Source of the DNA: Betaproteobacteria bacterium
GTDB lineage: Bacteria > Pseudomonadota > Gammaproteobacteria > Burkholderiales > SG8-39
NCBI GenBank assembly: GCA_019509895.1
Contig: JAEKLK010000090.1
Coordinates: 1-6,777 of the forward strand
Direction: 5' to 3'
Length of the DNA: 6,777 nucleotides
Positions 1 through 5,197 of the stretch are shown piece by piece; positions within the stretch are counted from its first letter, which is position 1, and each line of letters starts with the position of its first letter. The notes beneath the pieces are model-generated. The model worked only from the letters and a program-made list of their open reading frames with translations. It was not told the DNA's origin and did no database searches. The position numbers and the translations under genes are program-made.

Positions 1-1022
1 AGCGCCAAGCTCGGCGCTTCACGCATGTCGTCGGTATTCGCCTTGAAGGCGAGGCCCCAGATGGCGACGCACTTGCCGCGCACGCTGCCGTCGAAGCGCG
101 CGCGGATCTTTTCGGCGAGCACATGCTTTTGCGCCTCGTTCACCTCCTCGACCGCGGTCACCACGCGCAAGGGCCGTCCCGCCTCGCTCGCGGTGCGCTG
201 CAGCGCCTTGACGTCCTTCGGGAAGCACGAGCCGCCGAAGCCGACGCCGGGATAGAGGAACTGGTAGCCGATGCGCGGATCGGAGCCGATGCCGCGGCGG
301 ACTTCCTCGATGTCGGCGCCGATCGCCTCGGCCAGGTTGGCGATCTCGTTCATGAAGGAGATGCGCGTGGCGAGCATGGCATTCGCGGCGTACTTGGTGA
401 GCTCGGCCGAGCGCACGCTCATGACGATGATGCGCTCGCGGTTGCGCTGGAACGGCGTGTACAGTTGACGCAGCAAGGCGATGGCGCGCGGATCGTCGGC
501 GCCGACGACGATGCGGTCGGGCCGCATGAAATCCTCGACCGCGGCGCCTTCCTTCAGGAACTCGGGATTCGAGACCACGGTGAAGTCGTTGCCGAGATGG
601 CGCTTCTTCTGCTCCTCGATGATCGCGTGCTTTACCTTGTCGGCGGTGCCCACAGGCACCGTCGATTTCGTCACCACGACCTTGTAGCCGTCCATGTAGC
701 GGCCGATGGTGCGCGCCGCGGCGATCACGTGCTTCAGGTCGGCGGAGCCGTCTTCCCCGGGCGGCGTGCCTACCGCGATCAGCTGCAGCTCAGCGTGCGC
801 GACGCTCGCCGGCACATCGGTCGAGAAGCGCAGGCGTCCGGCCGCTTCGTTGCGCCTGACGATCGGCTCGAGGCCCGGCTCGAAAATCGGGATCTCGCCC
901 GCGTTCAGGCGCGCGATCTTGCGCTCGTCGAGATCGAGGCAGAAGACGTTGTTGCCCGCATCGGCGAGGCAGGCGCCGGTGACGAGGCCGACGTACCCGG
1001 TTCCAATGACGGTGACGTTCAT
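1..1022 (-). CDS. ugd: UDP-glucose 6-dehydrogenase, 5' part (C-terminus beyond window)
   Basis: It oxidises UDP-glucose to UDP-glucuronate with two NAD+ in the cytoplasm, supplying capsule, exopolysaccharide or lipid A sugar synthesis. About 340 residues are visible and the frame runs open through the window edge; the family is usually about 440 residues. Visible motifs are the N-terminal Rossmann loop GTGYVG (7-12), STVPVG, NPEFLKEG, the catalytic-site Lys210 in ELTKYAANA, and the catalytic Cys266 in GFGGSCFPKD. The last readable residues, TDDMREAPS, belong to the C-terminal UDP-binding domain. The ATG overlaps the lapB stop as ATGA (1019-1022). No good Shine-Dalgarno sequence lies close by, so translation is probably coupled to lapB. 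In Burkholderia, as I recall, waaE usually lies between lapB and ugd; it is absent here. No internal gap is apparent against remembered homologues. Confidence 0.96.
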   Translation of the reverse strand, partial: MNVTVIGTGYVGLVTGACLADAGNNVFCLDLDERKIARLNAGEIPIFEPGLEPIVRRNEAAGRLRFSTDVPASVAHAELQLIAVGTPPGEDGSADLKHVIAAARTIGRYMDGYKVVVTKSTVPVGTADKVKHAIIEEQKKRHLGNDFTVVSNPEFLKEGAAVEDFMRPDRIVVGADDPRAIALLRQLYTPFQRNRERIIVMSVRSAELTKYAANAMLATRISFMNEIANLAEAIGADIEEVRRGIGSDPRIGYQFLYPGVGFGGSCFPKDVKALQRTASEAGRPLRVVTAVEEVNEAQKHVLAEKIRARFDGSVRGKCVAIWGLAFKANTDDMREAPSLA

Positions 1023-2062
1023 GGCGTGAGTTCAAACTCCTCAGTACGGCGCGGCGGATAGGTTTCCCAGCCGCCGCAGCCCGGGCAGCGCCAGTAGAAC
1101 TGGCGCGCCTTGAAGCCGCAGGTTTCGCAGCGATAGCGCGCGAGGCGCCGAACATGGCCGTGCACGAGATTGCGCACGAGCTCCAGGTCTCTGCGCTTGT
1201 CCGGGGAGCTCGCCGCGATCACCTGCGCCTCGAGCCAGCGGTCCAGGCCGAGCAGGGTGGGATTGCGGCGCAACTCGTCGCGCATCAGCTTGTAGGCCTC
1301 CTCGTGGCCTTTCGCTTCGAGCGTCTGCTGGAAGACGATATCGAGCAGGTCGAGCGACGGATAGCGCTCGAGGTAGCCGGCGAGCAGCCGCAAGCCCTCC
1401 TCGGCGTGGCCGCCTTCGCTGTGCGCTTCATAAAGACGCTGCGCGGCGAGCGCGAGATAGGCCGGGTTCTGAGATTCGATGCGTTTCCAGTGCTCGATGG
1501 CGCGCTCGCGGCTGCCGCCGAGCCGCTCGAGGTCGCCGAAGAGCAGGCTCGCGCGCACGCACTTGCGGTTCGCCTCGAGCGCCGCGTCGAGATGGCGTCG
1601 GGCGCCGTCCGGACGCGAGCTGGTCATTTCGGAGCCCGCGAGCTCGCAGTGGTACTGCGCCTGCACGCGCGCATCGGTGCCGATCTCGCGCGCGAGGGCG
1701 ATGGCGCGCGCCCAGTCCTTCTCCTGCTCGTAGATCTCGAGCAGATGCGCGCGCGCCGTCCCTGCCTGCGAGCTCTTCTCCAGCTTGCTGAACACCTCCT
1801 CGGCGCGGTCGAGGATGCCGGCTTTCAGGTAGTCCTGGCCGAGCTCGACGAGCGCGATCACCTTCTGGTCCTCCGGCAGGTGGGCGCGCTCAAGCAGGTT
1901 CTGGTGCATGCGGATCGCGCGGTCGTACTCGCCGCGTCGGCGAAACAGGCTGCCGAGCGCGAAATGCAGCTCGACCTGGCGGATATCGATGCGCGCGGCG
2001 ATCCAGCCCAGTCCGAAGAACAGAGGGAAGCCGAGCAGCCACCAGTATTCGAACTCGGGCAA
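1019..2062 (-). CDS. lapB: LPS assembly protein LapB (YciM), TPR protein with internal deletion
   Basis: LapB is an inner-membrane-anchored cytoplasmic TPR protein that, in E. coli, works with FtsH to control LpxC turnover and so LPS synthesis. The product is 347 residues. One N-terminal membrane segment spans about 6-23, TPR-like helices cover about 30-290, and a C-terminal rubredoxin-like metal site has Cys312, Cys315, Cys326 and Cys329 (two CxxC pairs). The start is TTG at 2062-2060, directly after the lapA TGA. GGAG lies six bases upstream (2072-2069), and the N-terminus matches the family anchor, so this unusual start is credible. The oddity is that RIDIRQ (24-29) runs straight into VELHFALG (30-37). 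Homologues have about 41 residues here, covering a linker and the first TPR, and adding them gives about 388 residues, the normal size. The frame is kept. It may be partly functional, degenerate or misassembled. Confidence 0.93.
   Translation of the reverse strand: MPEFEYWWLLGFPLFFGLGWIAARIDIRQVELHFALGSLFRRRGEYDRAIRMHQNLLERAHLPEDQKVIALVELGQDYLKAGILDRAEEVFSKLEKSSQAGTARAHLLEIYEQEKDWARAIALAREIGTDARVQAQYHCELAGSEMTSSRPDGARRHLDAALEANRKCVRASLLFGDLERLGGSRERAIEHWKRIESQNPAYLALAAQRLYEAHSEGGHAEEGLRLLAGYLERYPSLDLLDIVFQQTLEAKGHEEAYKLMRDELRRNPTLLGLDRWLEAQVIAASSPDKRRDLELVRNLVHGHVRRLARYRCETCGFKARQFYWRCPGCGGWETYPPRRTEEFELTP
1973..1980 (-). other. Apparent in-frame deletion junction in lapB
   Basis: Gln29 (CAG, 1978-1976) is followed directly by Val30 (GTC, 1975-1973). 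In remembered betaproteobacterial LapB proteins the anchor ends in a similar Arg/Lys-Gln, and the VELHFALG helix begins about 41 residues later, so about 123 bases seem to be missing. The bases over the junction read GCCAGG. The family comparison is from memory; the exact size needs an alignment. Confidence 0.65.
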
Positions 2063-2344
2063 TCAGAGCTCCGGCACCGGCGGCGGCGCCTCGGGCGTTG
2101 CGGCGCCCGGGAGGCGCTTCCTGAGCGCGCCGATCTCGCGGCGCTGACGCAGGAGCGTGCCGGTGAGCGCGGCGATGCCGAACAGCGCGCCGATGGCGAA
2201 GAACGCGAACAGCAGCACCACCAGCGGCGCCTGCAGCGCGAGGTCGAAGTAGAAGCGCAGCGTGACCGGCTCGACGTTCTTCGCCGCGAACGCGATCAGC
2301 AGCACGAAAACAATCAGGCGGATCGCCCAGGTGACGACACGCAC
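2063..2344 (-). CDS. lapA: LapA-domain (DUF1049) inner-membrane protein
   Basis: This is a small inner-membrane protein of the LapA/YciS family, the usual partner gene of lapB in lipopolysaccharide assembly. Its own biochemical role is poorly defined. The 93-residue product has two hydrophobic segments, about 5-21 and 40-62, joined by a short loop containing the family-like PVTLRFYF stretch. A short basic, possibly coiled segment follows (RQRREIGALRKRL, 66-78), then a proline-rich tail ending PPPVPEL. The start is GTG (2344-2342): an in-frame TAA, the ihfB stop, lies 12 bases upstream, leaving no room for a longer form, and AAAGG lies six bases ahead. It is nine bases downstream of ihfB and in the same frame, and it abuts lapB without a gap, so it is clearly co-transcribed with both. 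Confidence 0.92.
   Translation of the reverse strand: MRVVTWAIRLIVFVLLIAFAAKNVEPVTLRFYFDLALQAPLVVLLFAFFAIGALFGIAALTGTLLRQRREIGALRKRLPGAATPEAPPPVPEL
2069..2072 (-). promoter_or_regulatory. Ribosome binding site for lapB supporting a TTG start
   Basis: GGAG at 2072-2069 lies within the last codons of lapA, six bases ahead of the TTG start (2062-2060). The lapA stop TGA (2065-2063) sits between them, so terminating ribosomes are placed right at the lapB start. No ATG or GTG at this point would fit the conserved LapB N-terminus better. Confidence 0.7.
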
Positions 2345-2353
2345 CCGCGACCT

Positions 2354-2686
<333 letters not shown>

Positions 2687-2719
2687 GCGACCGTTCCCCC
2701 CTGTGCGGTTCGGTCCCCG
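2687..2719 (-). promoter_or_regulatory. rpsA-ihfB intergenic leader with a possible hairpin over the binding site
   Basis: The 33-base gap contains a run of six G (2701-2696) that serves as the likely ribosome binding site of ihfB. Short inverted arms GACCG (minus strand, 2715-2711) and CGGTC (2693-2689) flank it and could enclose it in a hairpin. The arms are only five bases, so this may be chance. No U-run follows, so it is not an intrinsic terminator. Confidence 0.35.
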
Positions 2720-4471
2720 CTATTGCTGCGGGTTGTTGCCCTTGTCGAGCTTCGCGCGCAGCAGCGCCCCGAGGTTCGTGGCGCCGGCGCTCGCGGCTGC
2801 TTGCTCGCTCTTCAGGTGCTTCATCGCGTCGCCCTCCTCGGAGAGATCCTTCGCCTTCACCGACAGGTTGATCGAGCGGTTCTTGCGGTCGACGTTGATG
2901 ATCATCGCCTGGACCGTGTCGCCCTCCTTCAGGTGCTTGGCGAGATCGTCGATGCGGTCACGCGAGAACTCCGAGGCGCGCAGATAGCCTTCGACGCCGC
3001 CGATGTCGATCACCGCGCCCTTCGCGTCGACCGACTTCACTGTGCCCGAGACGAGGCTGTTCTTCTCGTGGCTGGCGATGAAGTTGGTGAACGGGTCGCC
3101 TTCGAGCTGCTTGACGCCGAGCGAGATGCGCTCGCGCTCGACATCGATGGAGAGCACCACCGCCTCGAGCTCCTCGGCTTTCTTGAACTTCTTCACCGCC
3201 TCCTCGCCGGCCTCGTTCCAGGCGAGGTCCGAGAGGTGCACCAGGCCATCGATGCCGCCGGGCAGCCCGACGAACACGCCGAAGTCGGTGATCGACTTGA
3301 TCTGTCCCTTCACGCGGTCACCCTTCTTGTACTCGCGCGCAAAGTCTTCCCACGGGTTGGGCATGCACTGCTTCATGCCGAGGGAGATGCGGCGGCGCTC
3401 CTCGTCGATCTCGAGGATCATCACCTCGACCTCGTCGCCCACCTGCACGACCTTGGACGGATGGACATTCTTGTTCGTCCAGTCCATCTCCGAGACGTGC
3501 ACCAGGCCCTCGATGCCGCTCTCCACCTCGACGAACGCGCCGTAGTCGGTGAGGTTGGTGACCTTGCCGAAGAGGCGCGTGCCGGCCGGGTAGCGTCGCG
3601 CGATGCCGACCCAGGGGTCTTCCCCGAGCTGCTTTAGACCGAGCGAGACGCGGTTCTTCTCGGCGTCGAACTTGAGCACCTTGGCGGTGACCTCGTCGCC
3701 GACGTTGAGTACCTCCGACGGATGCTTGACCCGCCGCCAGGCGAGGTCGGTGATGTGCAGCAGGCCGTCGATGCCGCCGAGATCGACGAACGCGCCGTAG
3801 TCGGTGATGTTCTTGACGATGCCCTTGACCGTCGCGCCTTCCTGGAGCGACGCGAGCAGCGCCTCGCGCTCGGCACCGGCCGTCTCCTCGAGCACCGCGC
3901 GGCGCGAGACGACCACGTTGTTCCTCTTGCGGTCGAGCTTGATGACCTTGAAGTCCATCTGCTTGCCTTCGTACGGCGTCGTATCCTTCACCGGACGCAG
4001 GTCGACGAGCGAGCCGGGAAGGAAGGCACGGATGCCCTTGGTCATGACGGTGAGGCCGCCCTTCACCTTGCCGGTGATGACGCCCTGCACCTTCTCGCCG
4101 TTCTCGAGCGACTTCTCGAGCTCCAGCCAGGCGGCCATGCGCTTCGCCTTGTCGCGCGACAGGCGCGTTGCGCCGAAGCCGTCTTCCAGTGCCTCGATCG
4201 AGACTGAAACGAAATCGCCGATCTTCACTTCCACCTGACCGGCGTCGTTCTTGAATTCTTCGGCCGGAATGATGCTTTCCGACTTGAGCCCCGCATTCAC
4301 GACGACCCAGTTATCGTCCACGCTCAGCACTTCGGCGGTGATGACCTCGCCGATGCGCATTTCCTTGCGGTTGAGGCTCTCCTCGAAGAGCGCGGCGAAC
4401 GATTCGCCGCCGGCGGAGGCCTGGGCGGGTTGCTTGGACTTCTGGATTGCAGCGGGGGAGATGCTTGCCAT
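2720..4471 (-). CDS. rpsA: 30S ribosomal protein S1
   Basis: S1 binds mRNA on the small ribosomal subunit and helps load structured or weakly Shine-Dalgarno messages. The 583-residue product has six S1 (OB-fold) repeats at about 39-105, 125-192, 212-280, 297-367, 384-454 and 471-540. The first two are the divergent ribosome-binding copies. Repeats 3-6 carry the usual signatures such as ITDYGAFVDLGGIDGLLHITD and GEDPW/PNPW linkers. The C-terminal TNLGALLRAKLD matches betaproteobacterial S1. About 20 extra residues (MASISPAAIQ...) precede the conserved ESFAALFEESL (23-33) compared with E. coli. The start ATG is supported by AAAAGG nine bases upstream, and no other start is close. The gene is the centre of the cmk-rpsA-ihfB linkage. 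A promoter candidate lies about 240 bases upstream inside cmk. Confidence 0.98.
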   Translation of the reverse strand: MASISPAAIQKSKQPAQASAGGESFAALFEESLNRKEMRIGEVITAEVLSVDDNWVVVNAGLKSESIIPAEEFKNDAGQVEVKIGDFVSVSIEALEDGFGATRLSRDKAKRMAAWLELEKSLENGEKVQGVITGKVKGGLTVMTKGIRAFLPGSLVDLRPVKDTTPYEGKQMDFKVIKLDRKRNNVVVSRRAVLEETAGAEREALLASLQEGATVKGIVKNITDYGAFVDLGGIDGLLHITDLAWRRVKHPSEVLNVGDEVTAKVLKFDAEKNRVSLGLKQLGEDPWVGIARRYPAGTRLFGKVTNLTDYGAFVEVESGIEGLVHVSEMDWTNKNVHPSKVVQVGDEVEVMILEIDEERRRISLGMKQCMPNPWEDFAREYKKGDRVKGQIKSITDFGVFVGLPGGIDGLVHLSDLAWNEAGEEAVKKFKKAEELEAVVLSIDVERERISLGVKQLEGDPFTNFIASHEKNSLVSGTVKSVDAKGAVIDIGGVEGYLRASEFSRDRIDDLAKHLKEGDTVQAMIINVDRKNRSINLSVKAKDLSEEGDAMKHLKSEQAAASAGATNLGALLRAKLDKGNNPQQ

Positions 4472-4534
4472 TAAGAAAAACCTTTTGGAACCGCGGGCTA
4501 GCGCCGGCGGGCTAGTTGTTGATCATCAGGCGCG
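4472..4534 (-). promoter_or_regulatory. rpsA leader: U-rich start region, SD and repeat/hairpin
   Basis: This is the largest gap in the window (63 bases between the cmk stop and the rpsA ATG). On the minus strand it ends with AAAAGG (4486-4481), then a U-rich UUUUUCUUA, then AUG; U-rich tracts are favoured by S1 itself. Upstream, CUAGC (4515-4511) and GCUAG (4502-4498) can pair around an eight-base loop. A nine-base direct repeat, gcgggctag on the plus strand, occurs at 4493-4501 and 4507-4515. E. coli rpsA is known to be autogenously controlled through a structured leader. Whether this leader works likewise is inference. Confidence 0.5.
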
Positions 4535-4545
4535 CTACGCGCGCC
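4529..4545 (-). repeat. GC-rich perfect hairpin across the cmk stop codon
   Basis: The arms ggcgcgc (4529-4535) and gcgcgcc (4539-4545) are perfect inverted copies of seven bases with a three-base loop. The cmk stop TAG (4537-4535) straddles loop and stem. No run of U follows on the minus strand, so it does not look like an intrinsic terminator. It could stabilise the 5' side of the rpsA leader or arise from GC-rich coding sequence. Confidence 0.5.
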
Positions 4546-5197
4546 CACCAGTCCTTCCTCGCCACCAGCCGACGATGCTCTCGACCACCTCGTCGATCGA
4601 AAGTGCTGTCGAATCGAGCACTTGCGAATCGGGCGCGGGAGCGAGGGGTGCGACCGCCCGCTGGGCGTCGCGCTGGTCGCGCTCCCGCAGATCGCGGGAA
4701 AGGGCGCGAAGATTAGCATCGATTCCTTTTTCTATCAACTGCTTATAGCGCCGTTCGGCCCTGACTTCGGGGGTCGCTGTCAAGAACACCTTGAGCTCGG
4801 CGTCCGGGAAGACGACCGTGCCCATGTCGCGGCCGTCGGCCACGAGCCCGGGGGGCCGCCTGAACGCCCGCTGGCGGGCGAGCAGCGCCTGACGCAGCCC
4901 CGGTAGCCGCGCCACCTCCGAGGCGCGGTTGCCGACCAGCTCGCTTCGCACCTTCTCGGTCACTGACTCGTCGTCGAGTAGCACCTCGCCGTCGTCGAAA
5001 GCGAGGTCTATCTCGCCGGCGAGCCGGGCGAGGCGCGTCTCGTCCAGCGTGTCTTCCCGCAGCGAGAGGAGCGCTATCAGCCGATAGAGGGCGCCGCTCT
5101 CAAGGTAATGGAAGCCCACCTTCCTCGCCACGCGGCTGGCAATCGTGCCCTTGCCGGAGGCCGACGGACCGTCGATGGCGATGACCGGCGCGCTCAT
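4535..5197 (-). CDS. cmk: Cytidylate kinase
   Basis: Cytidylate kinase phosphorylates CMP and dCMP to their diphosphates with ATP in the cytoplasm, serving pyrimidine salvage and turnover. The product is 220 residues, normal for the bacterial family. The P-loop GPSASGKGT is at 10-18 with Lys16. The substrate motif reads YLESGALYR (31-39); the usual form has Asp where Glu33 stands. VADGRDMGTVVFPDA (119-133) holds the CMP-binding Arg123-Asp124. Then come ERRYKQLIEKG and RDLRERDQRDAQR in the lid and base-binding region. I chose the ATG at 5197-5195 because it gives the conserved N-terminus and overlaps the aroA stop as ATGA. A longer reading from 5251 adds 18 basic residues not seen in the family. 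No clear SD is present, so expression probably depends on coupling to aroA. The segment around 4703-4745 doubles as a likely promoter. Confidence 0.97.
   Translation of the reverse strand: MSAPVIAIDGPSASGKGTIASRVARKVGFHYLESGALYRLIALLSLREDTLDETRLARLAGEIDLAFDDGEVLLDDESVTEKVRSELVGNRASEVARLPGLRQALLARQRAFRRPPGLVADGRDMGTVVFPDAELKVFLTATPEVRAERRYKQLIEKGIDANLRALSRDLRERDQRDAQRAVAPLAPAPDSQVLDSTALSIDEVVESIVGWWRGRTGGRA
4710..4738 (-). promoter_or_regulatory. Candidate sigma70 promoter inside cmk, facing rpsA-ihfB
   Basis: On the minus strand TTGATA (4738-4733, five of six matches to TTGACA) is followed after exactly 17 bases by TAATCT (4715-4710, a weak three-of-six match at -10). The segment encodes YKQLIEKGIDANL with codons TAT, TTG, ATA, GAA, AAA, GGA, GCT, AAT and CTT. 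These are AT-rich choices in a gene that otherwise uses G/C-ending codons. That suggests selection on the DNA as well as the protein. In E. coli rpsA also has promoters in its upstream region. The -10 element is poor, so the start site is uncertain. Confidence 0.45.
4733..4745 (+). promoter_or_regulatory. Perfect IHF consensus site overlapping the -35 element
   Basis: The plus-strand bases TATCAACTGCTTA match WATCAANNNNTTR at every fixed position, and a T-tract (4726-4731) lies just upstream, as in strong IHF sites with an A/T element. It covers the -35 box of the promoter candidate that would drive rpsA and ihfB. Binding there could repress or reshape that promoter and so feed back on ihfB. 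Partial overlap with conserved Lys-Gln-Leu-Ile codons means that chance is not excluded. Confidence 0.5.

Noticed and set aside
123..1061. 312-codon plus-strand open frame opposite ugd
   Set aside because: It is a mirror of the conserved ugd coding frame, with no family resemblance or ribosome binding site.
4529..4545. Intrinsic terminator after cmk
   Set aside because: The GC stem is not followed by a U-run on the transcribed strand, and rpsA follows within 63 bases.
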